NCBI RefSeq assembly: GCF_003625475.1
Contig: NZ_RAIQ01000005.1
Location: forward strand, 186,001 to 250,000
DNA from: Butyrivibrio sp. X503
GTDB taxonomy: Bacteria; Bacillota; Clostridia; Lachnospirales; Lachnospiraceae
Length of the DNA: 64,000 nt
Direction of reading: 5' to 3'
How positions within the stretch are numbered: position 1 is the first letter of the stretch; every line of letters starts with the position of its first letter. Of the stretch, positions 1-8,903 are shown in pieces. The notes beneath the pieces are model-generated. The model was not told the DNA's origin and made no database searches. It saw only the letters and a list, made by a program, of their open reading frames with translations. The position numbers were made by a program, and so were the translations under genes.

Positions 1-215
<215 letters not shown>

Positions 216-226
216 TCATATCTACG

Positions 227-266
227 CAAAAAGACGTGAGCTAAATTGTGCTCACGTCTTTTTTGT
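227..266 (+). terminator. Intrinsic terminator of eno
   Basis: AAAAAGACGTGAGC (228-241) pairs with GCTCACGTCTTTTT (250-263) around an 8-base loop, and the 3' arm runs into a T tract. It lies directly downstream of the enolase stop. Confidence 0.92.
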
Positions 267-355
267 ATTATTTCCGAATACGGAGGAAGTTGTAGTGTAT
301 GTCGTGTTAATATGTGGGCGTCATTAATAAATCCCGGCACCCGTGTTAAGTTACT

Positions 356-787
356 TTATGCCTGTGCGAGCTGTCTTCCGAGATCTTCGCACTTGGAGAT
401 TCCGTCTTCGTCGGGAGCGCTGTTTACGATAAGGCCCTCACCGCCGATGATAGTAGCGCCTGCAGCTGTAAGTCTGTCCTGCCAATCGCGCATCCACTGA
501 CCGTCGCCCCAGCCGTATGAACCAAAGAGAGCGATCTTCTTGCCGCTTGCGAAACCTTCGTACTCAGCCATGAAAGGCTCAACTGTTCCTTCTTCAAGAA
601 CTTCAGCGCCCATAGCGGGGCATCCGAATGCGATAACTGACTCCTTTGCTGCGTCTGCTACGCTGATAGCGTCAAATGTAAGAACCTCAGCCTCACCGCC
701 TGCAGCATTGATTCCGTTTGCTACAGCATCAGCCATTGCCTGAGTATTTCCGCTTCCTGTCCAAAAGATTACTTTTACTTTACTCAT
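356..787 (-). CDS. Short-chain flavodoxin
   Basis: The product is about 143 aa and begins MSKVKVIFWTGSGNTQAMA. TGSGNT is the FMN phosphate-binding loop, and FGSYGWGDGQWM is the second flavin loop region typical of flavodoxins. It should be a cytosolic low-potential electron carrier that can replace ferredoxin under iron limitation. The ATG at 785-787 is chosen because AAAGGA lies about 9 bases upstream on this strand; the longer upstream frame would read through the operator region. It is divergent from the DUF3793/ECF operon, and the shared intergenic region holds a perfect Fur-type box, so iron-responsive induction is inferred. Confidence 0.93.
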   Translation of the reverse strand: MSKVKVIFWTGSGNTQAMADAVANGINAAGGEAEVLTFDAISVADAAKESVIAFGCPAMGAEVLEEGTVEPFMAEYEGFASGKKIALFGSYGWGDGQWMRDWQDRLTAAGATIIGGEGLIVNSAPDEDGISKCEDLGRQLAQA

Positions 788-847
788 CTTATTATGTCCT
801 TTCTTAGAAATTAAGTAAAAAATAGAGGTTATCCCCTTGAAAAATAA

Positions 848-863
848 GTTAGCAAATGCTAAC
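848..863. promoter_or_regulatory. 16-bp palindromic operator, copy 1
   Basis: GTTAGCAAATGCTAAC consists of inverted heptamers GTTAGCA/TGCTAAC around two bases. It sits 61-76 bases upstream of the flavodoxin start. A near-identical copy lies at 959-974 beside the divergent gene, so it is probably the binding site of a dimeric metal-type repressor (DtxR/MntR or Fur superfamily). Which protein binds is not shown by the sequence. Confidence 0.7.
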
Positions 864-884
864 ATAATAATCAATACAGATAGC

Positions 885-899
885 TGATAATTATTATCA
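885..899. promoter_or_regulatory. Perfect 7-1-7 Fur-type box
   Basis: TGATAATTATTATCA is a perfect inverted repeat with one central base. It is identical to the classic Bacillus 7-1-7 Fur consensus TGATAATNATTATCA (PerR and Zur boxes are close variants). It lies midway between the divergent flavodoxin and DUF3793 genes and can control both. Confidence 0.85.
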
Positions 900-958
900 T
901 AAAAGGTTATCAGAGTGATCAAGGCCCGATGTAAAGCGGGTTATATTTTTGGATGTCG

Positions 959-974
959 GTTAGCATATGCTAAC
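959..974. promoter_or_regulatory. 16-bp palindromic operator, copy 2
   Basis: GTTAGCATATGCTAAC is a perfect palindrome that shares both 7-base arms with copy 1. It lies 34-49 bases upstream of the GTG chosen for DUF3793. Its position argues against the longer reading frame starting at 915. Confidence 0.75.
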
Positions 975-1007
975 GCTGCCGCATTCATTAAAACGGGAGG
1001 AATTGCA

Positions 1008-1559
1008 GTGGGAGACCAAGTGCTTATAAAGTTATGCTCTCCGACTTTGGCAGGAATCAAGACAGGCAATCTTTTTACTGTTGATTGTGACGACATAGAA
1101 TTATTCAATCATGAAGTCAGAGGATTTAATATTAGGCTCGCAGACAAGGGCCTTCGCATGATCCCGATCAAGTACTGGAACGGACATGTACTTATATATC
1201 TTTACAGACCATCTTTTTTAAAAAGAGATTTTTCCGATAAAGAGGTCTGCAAAGTCCTGAAAGAAAAAGGATATTCATATAACAATTCGGATCTTTGCGT
1301 GGCGGAGCTTTCCAAGCATCTTAGGAAAGATTCGAAATTCCCTCATGAGATAGGTCTTTTCCTTGGATATCCCGTAAAAGACGTTGTGGGATTCATGAAC
1401 GATTCCAGAAAAGGCGTGCAGTACACAGGCTTTTGGAAGGTCTACGCAGATAAGGATTCGGCGCTTGCAACGTTTGACAGGTACAAAAGGGTAACGGAGG
1501 TTTACAGCATGGCACACGAAAACGGCGCTTCATTAGAGCAACTTACTGTTGCGGGTTGA
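1008..1559 (+). CDS. DUF3793 family protein
   Basis: The product is about 183 aa. The conserved N-terminal motif CSPTLAGIKTGNLFTV and later LGYPVKDVVGFM and YTGFWKVYAD place it in DUF3793, a family of unknown function often found beside flavodoxin and metal-uptake genes in Clostridia. GTG at 1008 is preferred because GGGAGG ends 7 bases upstream; an in-frame start at 915 would place the palindromic operator inside the gene. No signal peptide or membrane segment is visible, so it is probably cytosolic. It is the first gene of a same-strand run with the Fur-like protein and the ECF transporter, probably iron controlled. Confidence 0.85.
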   Translation: MGDQVLIKLCSPTLAGIKTGNLFTVDCDDIELFNHEVRGFNIRLADKGLRMIPIKYWNGHVLIYLYRPSFLKRDFSDKEVCKVLKEKGYSYNNSDLCVAELSKHLRKDSKFPHEIGLFLGYPVKDVVGFMNDSRKGVQYTGFWKVYADKDSALATFDRYKRVTEVYSMAHENGASLEQLTVAG

Positions 1560-1569
1560 AAGGGGACAT

Positions 1570-1803
1570 ATGAGTAAAAAGCAGATAATCGGCGTTCTGA
1601 GAGAACGAGGATTCAGAGTTACCAAACAAAGAGAGATTATGGCAGATGTAATTGCGGAAAATGACGGAGCATCCTGCAAGGACATTTGCTGCATCGTAAA
1701 GTCCAAAGACAGATCGATCGGAACGGCTACGGTCTATCGAATGATCAAGACTTTGGAGGATCTTGGGATCATCGAAAGGATCGATATGATCAAGCTGCAC
1801 TGA
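1570..1803 (+). CDS. Fur-family DNA-binding domain, stand-alone
   Basis: The product is about 77 aa. It contains RGFRVTKQREIMADVI and TATVYRMIKTLEDLGIIERI, the winged-helix signature of Fur/PerR/Zur proteins, where the recognition helix includes the T-x-YR segment. Normal Fur proteins are about 140-150 aa. Here the frame stops right after the wing, so the metal-binding and dimerisation domain is absent and no downstream frame restores it. ATG 1570 follows AGGGGA. It could be a real mini-regulator competing for the adjacent Fur box, or a truncated remnant. Confidence 0.8.
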   Translation: MSKKQIIGVLRERGFRVTKQREIMADVIAENDGASCKDICCIVKSKDRSIGTATVYRMIKTLEDLGIIERIDMIKLH

Positions 1804-1841
1804 GCAGCGGTATTTATTTAGAGTGAGGAAGTTATGAAAAA

Positions 1842-2519
1842 ATGAAAGCAATAAATATTAACCCCATTGTTCTTATATTAGTCAATATCATCGCACCGAC
1901 CATGTATATGTTTATCAGCGGAAGATACCTTCAATTGTTTTTGCTGATATTTGCATCCGTACTTATGGTCATGATGGGAAGATATAAGAGATTATTGGGA
2001 TTTTGGCTTGTATACGCCCTTATGATGGGATTCTATACACTGACTATGTATATGGGTGATTTACAATACATCGGATTATTTATCATAGTGGTCGTTCAGT
2101 GCGTTCCGTGTATCGCACTTGCATCAATTCTGGTAAGCAAATACAATTCCGCGCAGCTTCTTTCTGCGCTTGAGACCATGCATGTTCCAAGAGTTCTGGT
2201 GGTGGCGGTGACTATTACCATCAAGTATATTCCCACATTTAAAAGAGAATTCTCATACATCACGGAATCGATGAGACTTAGAGGAATCGGATTTACCTGG
2301 AAAAAACCTGTTAAAAGCTTCCAGTATTTTATCGTTCCGCAACTCTTTAGATGCGCAGCTTTGGCGGAAGAAGTAACGGCCGCGGGTCTTGTAAAAGGAA
2401 TAGATGCGCCTTTGAGAAGATCGTCTTACTTTGAAGAAAAATTCACCTTTGCGGATGCGACGGTTCTTGTTGTATTTGTTGTGGGACTTGTCGGAGGCTT
2501 TGTATGGAAACAAATGTAA
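1842..2519 (+). CDS. ECF transporter T component
   Basis: The product is about 225 aa and very hydrophobic, with about five predicted membrane helices. It matches the CbiQ/EcfT family, including the cytoplasmic coupling segment with SMRLRGIGF, which contains the A/S-x-x-x-R-G-x-G type motif that contacts the ATPases. It transmits ATP-driven movement to the substrate-binding S protein. ATG 1842 is the only workable start, since the ATG at 1835 is followed at once by a stop. Its 3' end overlaps the ATPase gene by 16 bases, indicating translational coupling. Confidence 0.88.
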   Translation: MKAININPIVLILVNIIAPTMYMFISGRYLQLFLLIFASVLMVMMGRYKRLLGFWLVYALMMGFYTLTMYMGDLQYIGLFIIVVVQCVPCIALASILVSKYNSAQLLSALETMHVPRVLVVAVTITIKYIPTFKREFSYITESMRLRGIGFTWKKPVKSFQYFIVPQLFRCAALAEEVTAAGLVKGIDAPLRRSSYFEEKFTFADATVLVVFVVGLVGGFVWKQM

Positions 2520-3937
2520 AAAAAGAAAATGTGATAAAAGCTGATAATTTATGCTTTAGCTACGAGGAATCAAGCGAAGGCATAAGCGATGTTAATTTTG
2601 AGATAGACGAAGGAGAGATAGTTCTTTTAACCGGAAACAGTGGAAGCGGAAAATCAACGCTTCTTAAGTGCCTAAACGGCCTTATTCCGGCGGTTACCGA
2701 AGGCGAGCTGAAAGGTCTTTTGTCAATTGAAGGAGAGAAGTATTCGGATCTTAAGATGTACCGCCTCAACCAGATGATAGGTTCGGTATTCCAGAATCCG
2801 CGCTCTCAGTTTTTTACCGATAACACGACGGCCGAGCTTGTTTTCCCGATGGAGAACTACGGCTTTACCAAAGAGGAAATGCAGGAGAGACTTGAGAGTC
2901 TGAAAAAGACATTCGGGCTCGATGAGTTAATGGACAGAAATATCTTTTCTCTTTCAAGCGGAGAGCGCCAGCTTATTGCGCTGGCATCCGCAGTTACGAT
3001 GAAGCAGAAGGTTCTTTTGTTTGATGAACCGAGTGCGAACCTTGATTACGGCAACGCCATGAAGCTGGGGCGCATATTAAAAAGACTTCGCGACAAAGGC
3101 TATACGATAATTGTCGCCGATCACAGATTCTACTATCTGGGCGGAATGATCGACAAAGTTCTTTTCATGGACGAAGGAAAGCTACATCTTTGCAACAGCG
3201 AAGATGAATTCAAAAACGGCGATTACAACACTCGCAGCTTTGATCTTTTCTCTATTGATATTCCTTTTAGAGAAAAAGAAAATGCGGGGGAAGTGGTCGC
3301 AAGTCTCGAAAACGTGAAGTACAAAGATATTTTGAATGACGTCAATCTTAAGCTCAATAAGGGCGAGATAACCGTTATTGTCGGAGACAACGGCGCCGGA
3401 AAGACCACTATTGCAAAGGCGCTCTGCGGAAGCATCAAACCTGACAGCGGGAAAGTCGACACGAAAGGACTTCCTTTCTTTATCATGCAGGATCCCGATT
3501 ATCAGCTGTTTGGAACGTCCGTAAAAAACGAGCTTGAGCTTGTTAAAAATGATTCCGCGGCGATAGATCATTGTCTTGAGTATCTGGGTTTATCCAAATA
3601 TAAGTACAAGCATCCTTTTGACTTAAGCGGTGGACAGAAGCAGAGACTTCAGATTGGAATGGCGATGCTCTGCGACAGAGACCTGATCATCTTTGATGAG
3701 CCTACGAGCGGACTTGACGTGTACTCGATGCTAAGTGTCTCAAAGGAGATAAACAGGCTGCGTGACAAAGCGGGGGTTCTTGTGATATCGCACGACTACG
3801 AATTCATCAGGCATATAGCGAACAGGATTGTATATCTCAAGGACGGGGTGATTGAAAAAGATTTTATTTTGGATGAGCACGGCTTATCTGATTTAAATAA
3901 CATTTTTAAAGAAATGCAGGAGGATAAAAACGTATGA
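2504..3937 (+). CDS. ECF transporter fused ATPase (A-A')
   Basis: The product is about 477 aa with two complete ABC ATPase modules in one chain. Module 1 has Walker A GNSGSGKST, signature LSSGERQ and Walker B VLLFDEPSANLD. Module 2 has GDNGAGKTT, LSGGQKQ and LIIFDEPTSGLD. It supplies both ATPases of an energy-coupling factor vitamin/metal uptake system at the cytoplasmic face. It overlaps the T gene upstream (16 bases) and the S gene downstream (ATGA), so all three are one translationally coupled operon. Confidence 0.93.
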   Translation: METNVKKENVIKADNLCFSYEESSEGISDVNFEIDEGEIVLLTGNSGSGKSTLLKCLNGLIPAVTEGELKGLLSIEGEKYSDLKMYRLNQMIGSVFQNPRSQFFTDNTTAELVFPMENYGFTKEEMQERLESLKKTFGLDELMDRNIFSLSSGERQLIALASAVTMKQKVLLFDEPSANLDYGNAMKLGRILKRLRDKGYTIIVADHRFYYLGGMIDKVLFMDEGKLHLCNSEDEFKNGDYNTRSFDLFSIDIPFREKENAGEVVASLENVKYKDILNDVNLKLNKGEITVIVGDNGAGKTTIAKALCGSIKPDSGKVDTKGLPFFIMQDPDYQLFGTSVKNELELVKNDSAAIDHCLEYLGLSKYKYKHPFDLSGGQKQRLQIGMAMLCDRDLIIFDEPTSGLDVYSMLSVSKEINRLRDKAGVLVISHDYEFIRHIANRIVYLKDGVIEKDFILDEHGLSDLNNIFKEMQEDKNV

Positions 3938-4533
3938 AAATGTTGAAAATTAAGGATGTGGTAATGGTGGCGCTTTTGACGGCGATCTACTTTGTTGCCT
4001 ACATGGTGGGAAGCAGCGTGAGCATGGTCTTCGGACCTTTCGGTCATGCTATCAGTCCCGGATTATGCGGGTTCTTTACGGGGGTTGTTTTTTATTTTAT
4101 CAGTCGTAAGATCGGTAAATTTTTCCAGTATACTCTTATGCAGGCAATCATAATGATTCTCTTTAGCATTATGGGCGCAGGCTATATTCCTTGGATCATC
4201 ACTTCAATGATCGGTGCGTTTATAGCTGACTGGATCGCTTCAAGAGAAAGCAAACCGGCCGTTTGGAAGGTTGCAATTGCATCCGGAATCTTCCATATCG
4301 GACAGGCTTTGGGAGCAATCATTCCTTCAATCTTCTTTATGGAGAGCTACAAGGCTGATTGGATCGCAAGAGGTCAGACACCCGAGCGTATGGACGAGAT
4401 GATCGCTGCAACAACTGGAGTGATGGGAATCTTAGCAACAATTCTCGTATTTGCTCTTTCTTTTGCAGGAATCTATTTGGGACACCTTATTCTCAGAAAG
4501 CACTTTGATAAGAAGGAAGCTCAGGCAGCGTGA
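3934..4533 (+). CDS. MptD/Trep_Strep-type ECF S component
   Basis: The product is about 199 aa with five to six membrane helices. It resembles the Trep_Strep (MptD) family of putative ECF substrate-binding subunits; GPFGHAISPGLCGFFTG is a family-like segment in the first loop. It should bind the transported substrate in the membrane and dock on the T/A module encoded just upstream. Substrate is unknown. The Fur-type box, flavodoxin and DUF3793 upstream suggest iron, heme or another Fur-linked compound, by inference only. The ATG overlaps the stop of the ATPase gene by four bases. Confidence 0.85.
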   Translation: MKMLKIKDVVMVALLTAIYFVAYMVGSSVSMVFGPFGHAISPGLCGFFTGVVFYFISRKIGKFFQYTLMQAIIMILFSIMGAGYIPWIITSMIGAFIADWIASRESKPAVWKVAIASGIFHIGQALGAIIPSIFFMESYKADWIARGQTPERMDEMIAATTGVMGILATILVFALSFAGIYLGHLILRKHFDKKEAQAA

Positions 4534-4592
4534 TAGGCACGGAACGCTCCCACTTGATGGGAGTTAACGGCCCATTTTAGATATGATAAAAT

Positions 4593-4627
4593 ATGGTGGG
4601 AGGCGAAAGCTTTCCACCATTTTTTTG
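4593..4627 (+). terminator. Intrinsic terminator after the ECF operon
   Basis: ATGGTGGGA pairs with TTTCCACCAT (with G-U pairs) around GGCGAAAGC, followed by seven T. A second hairpin without a T run, CTCCCA/TGGGAG at 4547-4563, precedes it. The terminator lies so close to the next gene that it may also act in the ZIP gene's leader. Confidence 0.75.
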
Positions 4628-4642
4628 TGAGGTGAAAAATAT

Positions 4643-5410
4643 ATGTGGCAGATTATTTTGATTCCTTTTTTGGGAACTGCGCTCGGAGCGGCGACGGTAT
4701 TTCTTTTTAAAAAAGCTATCGGGGAAAAGATGCAGCGAGCACTTACAGGATTTGCATCGGGGGTGATGGTTGCGGCTTCTTTTTTCAGCCTTATTCTTCC
4801 TGCGCTCGATCAGACTGCGGACATGGGAAGACTGGGATTCATACCGGTCTGCATAGGCTTTGGCGTGGGCATGCTGTTTCTTTTGGTGCTTGATATAGTT
4901 ATTCCGCATATGCATCTGGATAAATTGGAGGAAGGCCCAAAGAGCGGACTTAAGAGAACGACCAAGCTCGTGCTTGCCGTTACACTTCATAATATTCCCG
5001 AAGGAATGGCGGTTGGTATTGTATGCGCCGGATGGATGAGCGGAAATAGCGCGATAACTTTTACAGGGGCGCTGGCGCTTGCACTCGGTATAGCCATCCA
5101 GAACTTTCCTGAGGGAGCGATTGTATCAATGCCGCTTTTAGGAGAGGGAGTTCCGAAGGGAAGAACCTTTTTGTACGGCGTACTTTCCGGAATTGTTGAA
5201 CCGATCGGAGCGCTTCTTATCATCGCAGCTTCGTCATTACTTATCCCGACGATGCCGTATCTTTTGAGCTTTGCGGCAGGCGCGATGATCTATGTCGTAG
5301 TCGAGGAGCTTATTCCCGAGATGTCGGAAGGCGAACACTCCAACATCGGAACGGTGTGTTTTGCGATAGGATTTATAGTGATGATGGCGCTCGATGTTGG
5401 ACTTGGATAA
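4643..5410 (+). CDS. ZIP family metal transporter
   Basis: The product is about 255 aa with eight predicted membrane helices. HNIPEGMAVG (helix IV) and QNFPEGAIVS (helix V) are the metal-binding signatures of ZIP/ZupT/GufA proteins. It should import divalent metals such as zinc, iron or manganese across the cytoplasmic membrane. A His/Asp-rich loop (PHMHLDKLEEG) lies after helix III, as is common in the family. RBS GTGAGG precedes the ATG. The exact metal cannot be read from sequence. Confidence 0.9.
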   Translation: MWQIILIPFLGTALGAATVFLFKKAIGEKMQRALTGFASGVMVAASFFSLILPALDQTADMGRLGFIPVCIGFGVGMLFLLVLDIVIPHMHLDKLEEGPKSGLKRTTKLVLAVTLHNIPEGMAVGIVCAGWMSGNSAITFTGALALALGIAIQNFPEGAIVSMPLLGEGVPKGRTFLYGVLSGIVEPIGALLIIAASSLLIPTMPYLLSFAAGAMIYVVVEELIPEMSEGEHSNIGTVCFAIGFIVMMALDVGLG

Positions 5411-5420
5411 AGGAGATATT

Positions 5421-6101
5421 ATGAATTACAAGACTATTGATATGACAAAATATGCAAGAAAAGAGCATTTTGACCACTTTAGGAGCATGGTCTATCCGTT
5501 CGTTACAATGACGGTGCAGGTAGATATATCCGATTGGATCGTCAGACTTAAAAAGGCGAAGTATCCTCTTTTTCTTTGCTTTCAATATGCGGTAAGCAGG
5601 GCTGCCAATGCAGTTCCCGAGTTTCGTCAGAGAATAAAGGGAGATGGCATAATCGAATATGATTATTGCAACCCGTCATATACGGTTGCGATTCCCGATG
5701 AAACCTACAGGTATTGTCTTGTTAATACGGATCAGCCGCTTGAGGATTATCTTGCGGAAGCCAAGGTTAAACAGGAAAAAGCACTTCACGACGAGCATCT
5801 TGAAGAAGAGGGCGAGTCTGAGAGTCATCTTTATACTTCCGTTGTTCCGTGGCAGGATTTCACAGGCGGAACCATGCCTTATCCAAGCTCTGATTTCTCT
5901 GTTCCCAATGTTGTTTGGGGCAAATATAAATCCGAGAAATATCTTGTTATGGAAGGCGGCAACATTGTAGAAAAAACAAAGACAACGATCCCTGTCGTTG
6001 TCTTTGTAAACCATGCCCTTATAGACGGGCTTCATATATCCAAGTTCTATTCCAATCTTGATGAGGAACTGGCTAAGATGCAGTTCCCTGTTATGATTTA
6101 A
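5421..6101 (+). CDS. Chloramphenicol acetyltransferase-like acyltransferase
   Basis: The product is about 226 aa, close to the usual CAT trimer subunit length (about 215-220). [17 protein letters not shown] contains the catalytic HxxxDG motif near the C terminus, and FDHFRSM and FSVPNVVWG match CatA-like proteins. It transfers acetyl or another acyl group from CoA to a hydroxyl. ATG 5421 follows AAAGGAGATATT; the frame extends upstream into the ZIP gene without a better start. Many chromosomal homologues in Clostridia are not resistance genes, so drug resistance is not claimed. Confidence 0.85.
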   Translation: MNYKTIDMTKYARKEHFDHFRSMVYPFVTMTVQVDISDWIVRLKKAKYPLFLCFQYAVSRAANAVPEFRQRIKGDGIIEYDYCNPSYTVAIPDETYRYCLVNTDQPLEDYLAEAKVKQEKALHDEHLEEEGESESHLYTSVVPWQDFTGGTMPYPSSDFSVPNVVWGKYKSEKYLVMEGGNIVEKTKTTIPVVVFVNHALIDGLHISKFYSNLDEELAKMQFPVMI

Positions 6102-8136
6102 AGAATTTCATTTCTTCATTGAGCTGTATAGCGATATCTTTCAGGCCGTCGGCTGAGGTTGCAAGTGTTGTGACCGTAGCCGAGAGCTCCTGCATGGAAG
6201 CGCCGGTTTCTTCCGAAGAAGCGGCATTTTCTTCGGATATCGCCGAAAGAGCGCTCATTGTATCAACAACGGCATTCTTGGATGTGGCGCATGTGTCAGC
6301 GCCCTCTGATATAAGCTGAACACCGCCTACGGTGCTTCCTATATCATCAAGCATTCCGTTTACGGCTTCGAGAGTCTCGCCGATAGCTATCTGCTGCTCG
6401 TTATTGCCGTTCTTAACGTCTTCTGCTGCTGCAACAGCGGCTTTACTCTGTTCGAGGAGCGTACTCATCTCTTTCATGATATCATCAGCCATAGCCTTGG
6501 AATCGTCGGCAAGTTTACCGATCTCTTCAGCAACAACCGCAAATCCTTTTCCTGCTTCACCGGCTCTCGCAGCCTCGATGGAAGCGTTAAGAGAAAGGAG
6601 GTTGGTCTGAGTTGCAATGGAAGTGATTCCTTCAACTTTTTCACTGATATTGTCAACGGCTTCCTGAGTAGCCTGAATGGTATTGGCGATGTCGTCGATC
6701 TTGGCTGTCATCTCAACGGAAGAATCTTTGAGGAGTGTAAGCGATTTACTTGAAACTTCCGAAGCTTCTTTCATCTTGCCTGCAAGTCCCGACAGATCGT
6801 CCGTAGATGTCTGAACGTTTCCGACAGCGTCGCCGATTTTACTTACGTTTTCGGTAGCGCTCTGGATCTCGTCAGCCTGCTGTGTAGCACCGGATGCGAT
6901 CTCCTGAACCGCGTTGGATACGTCTTCCGCGGTCTGTGCAATCTGGTTGGCCATATCTGAAAGCTCATCGGATGACTTACCTACGCCGACAGCTGATTCT
7001 TTTATATGACTTACAATATCACTCAGAGTTTCAATAACAGAATTGGTCGCCTTGGAAATGGCACCGAATTCGTCTTTTCTTTTATCAAATTTATCAACCT
7101 TAACAAATCTTCCGTCAGCAAGTGCGCCGAGGGAATTATTAACGGCTGCGATAGGCTCTGTGAAGCTCTTAGCTATGAGGAATGAGATTACTACTGCGAT
7201 GGCTACTAGGATGATTCCGAGGATAACAACAGTGAGCGCGGAGCGGGTTGCAGAGGACATGATCTCGTAATTGGTTTCGGAAACAGCTACAACGAAGCCT
7301 GTAACGGGCTCTTTTACCCATGCCGTGTAGGTTAGCTTTCCGTCCTCCATGCTCTCGAATATTCCATTCATTTCGGAGGAACTCATGTATTCTTCTTCCG
7401 AGTGAACGATCGGCTCATCTTCGGGAGTGATCTCGAACTGGGAGTGAGCTGCTACTGTACCTGCTTTGTCGACGATGTATCCGTTTTTAACGTTATCTGC
7501 AAGGAAGCCATGAAGGACGCTGAGGTCGAAGCTTCGCTGCAAGGTTCCGATCATTTCGCCGTTTGAAGGGTCGAAGACGGGAACGATGATAATGGCGATT
7601 CTGTTTCCCGCAGCCTTACTTATAACGATCTCGGAAACCGCAACGCTCTTGGTTGCCCAGCATTCCTGGAAATAAGCTCTGTCCGAGATATTTGTCGAAT
7701 CCTTGCGGTCGGTTCTTATAAGCTGATCGCCGCTGGGAATCGAAAGAATCGCATTCTTGTTTCCGTCATTGATGTTGGAATTGATCTCATCCATCTGACG
7801 AAGGATGATCTCCCTCTTTTCCTCGGCACCTTCCTGATCCCATGTCTTAACATAGTCGATCGTGCTCTGTGCCGATGCGCACGTCTGGAGCGCAACGAGG
7901 TTCTGATGTATGAGTGTTTCAAATTTACTTTCAACAAGTTTGGAATCTGAATTGAGAAGATCCAAAGCATCTGTCTTTGCTTTGCCTGTCGCGGTCTTAT
8001 AGCTTACAAGCACCGCAAGTGCAAGAGGAACGATAACTACAATGAGCATTATCGCTATAAGTCTGGTCTTTATGCTGTCTTTAAAACTAATATCACTGCG
8101 CTTTTTTTGCTTACCAACATTAGATTTCGCCGCCAT
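6091..8136 (-). CDS. Methyl-accepting chemotaxis protein (Cache type)
   Basis: The product is about 681 aa. A membrane helix lies near residues 27-48, followed by a long extracellular sensor of dCache type ([20 protein letters not shown] is Cache-like), a second membrane helix near 300, a HAMP linker, and a cytoplasmic signalling domain. The signalling hairpin tip holds the conserved [18 protein letters not shown] segment. It senses a small ligand and signals to CheA/CheW. ATG at 8134-8136 follows GGAGGT on this strand. Its 3' end overlaps the convergent acyltransferase gene by 11 bases. No chemotaxis kinase genes are nearby. Confidence 0.93.
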   Translation of the reverse strand: MAAKSNVGKQKKRSDISFKDSIKTRLIAIMLIVVIVPLALAVLVSYKTATGKAKTDALDLLNSDSKLVESKFETLIHQNLVALQTCASAQSTIDYVKTWDQEGAEEKREIILRQMDEINSNINDGNKNAILSIPSGDQLIRTDRKDSTNISDRAYFQECWATKSVAVSEIVISKAAGNRIAIIIVPVFDPSNGEMIGTLQRSFDLSVLHGFLADNVKNGYIVDKAGTVAAHSQFEITPEDEPIVHSEEEYMSSSEMNGIFESMEDGKLTYTAWVKEPVTGFVVAVSETNYEIMSSATRSALTVVILGIILVAIAVVISFLIAKSFTEPIAAVNNSLGALADGRFVKVDKFDKRKDEFGAISKATNSVIETLSDIVSHIKESAVGVGKSSDELSDMANQIAQTAEDVSNAVQEIASGATQQADEIQSATENVSKIGDAVGNVQTSTDDLSGLAGKMKEASEVSSKSLTLLKDSSVEMTAKIDDIANTIQATQEAVDNISEKVEGITSIATQTNLLSLNASIEAARAGEAGKGFAVVAEEIGKLADDSKAMADDIMKEMSTLLEQSKAAVAAAEDVKNGNNEQQIAIGETLEAVNGMLDDIGSTVGGVQLISEGADTCATSKNAVVDTMSALSAISEENAASSEETGASMQELSATVTTLATSADGLKDIAIQLNEEMKFFKS

Positions 8137-8350
8137 AAACACCTCCGTGAAGAACTGGATAGAAAAATGGACTGAATTGCTTTTATGAAATTGGAAGAAC
8201 TGTTATCGTGTCTCTTTTTCTCGGGAAAAAGAGCTTGCCCCTGCGAGAGGGCTCATATTAAATTTTACATCGAAAGCAAACTAAATAGCGTGTGTTTATG
8301 AACTTTTAATCAATATTTTATAGGAAGTATATGAGCGGGGGAGGGGGCGT

Positions 8351-8450
8351 GCACGCGAAATGGGGCTGAGCGGTTAATCGCGTGCCTAGGAATCCGATGG
8401 GGTACACGCAAAATGGCCCAGAAGCCGCTTCCGCGTGTTCGACGCATCGG
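8351..8450 (+). ncRNA. Candidate structured RNA in a 398-bp gap
   Basis: The gap 8137-8534 is GC-rich in the middle and holds no convincing gene. Hairpin 1 is GCACGCGA (8351-8358) with TCGCGTGC (8378-8385). Hairpin 2 is nested: CCGATG (8394-8399) with CATCGG (8445-8450), and inside it ACACGC (8404-8409) with GCGTGT (8433-8438). A third stem, CTCTTTTTC/GAAAAAGAG, lies at 8212-8233. All pairings are visible in the sequence; function is unknown. It could be a leader of the downstream ArsC-like gene or a free RNA. The strand is assumed from the downstream gene. Confidence 0.4.
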
Positions 8451-8534
8451 AAAACGGTGTAAATCAGCCACGTAGCCCTTTGCGCCTGCATGGGAAGAGG
8501 TTATAATAGAACAAACTATAAGTGAGGAAAGAGT

Positions 8535-8876
8535 ATGAATATACAAATATTCGGAACAAAAAAGTGTAACGACACCAAGAAAGCAGAGCGATTCTTTAAG
8601 GAGCGCGGTATCAAATTTCAATTTATAGACATGAAAGAAAAAGGAATGAGCAAGGGTGAACTCACATCAGTTGCAAGTGCAAACGGTGGCATCATGAACA
8701 TGATAAATACCGACGCAAAAGACAAAGACGCCGTTGCACTCATGCAGTATATTGCCGACGAAGACAAACTCGAGAAGCTCCTTGAAAATCAGCAGATAAT
8801 CAAGACCCCTGTTGTCCGTAACGGCAAGCAGGCAACACTCGGCTACCAGCCCGATGTTTGGAAGAAGTGGGAGTAA
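8535..8876 (+). CDS. ArsC/Spx-like thioredoxin-fold protein
   Basis: The product is about 113 aa, the usual length of ArsC/Spx/YffB proteins. The N terminus IQIFGTKKCNDTKKAERFF carries CxxT rather than the CxxC of Spx, so only the first cysteine of the active-site motif is present. KTPVVRNGKQATLGYQPDVW is the conserved C-terminal substrate loop. It may be a glutathione- or thiol-dependent reductase-like protein of the YffB type, or a stress regulator. The RBS is GTGAGGAAAG. It begins 85 bases after the candidate structured RNA. Confidence 0.85.
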   Translation: MNIQIFGTKKCNDTKKAERFFKERGIKFQFIDMKEKGMSKGELTSVASANGGIMNMINTDAKDKDAVALMQYIADEDKLEKLLENQQIIKTPVVRNGKQATLGYQPDVWKKWE

Positions 8877-8903
8877 AGTTGCGATGATGGTGGGAACAAG
8901 TTT

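Noticed and set aside
915..1007. Longer N terminus of the DUF3793 protein starting at 915
   Set aside because: It would include the palindromic operator, has no SD, and the extension does not resemble the family; GTG 1008 has a strong SD.
5421..6101. Chloramphenicol resistance gene
   Set aside because: Only the family fold and HxxxDG are visible. Chromosomal CAT-like proteins in Clostridia often have other acyl acceptors, and no mobile element surrounds it.
8137..8260. Sigma-28 flagellar promoter for the chemoreceptor
   Set aside because: A CGATAA sequence is present on the minus strand, but no TAAA-type -35 at the right spacing.
8310..8621. A 103-codon minus-strand frame over the GC-rich gap
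   Set aside because: It overlaps the start of the ArsC-like gene, has no clear RBS or domain, and the region is explained by hairpins.
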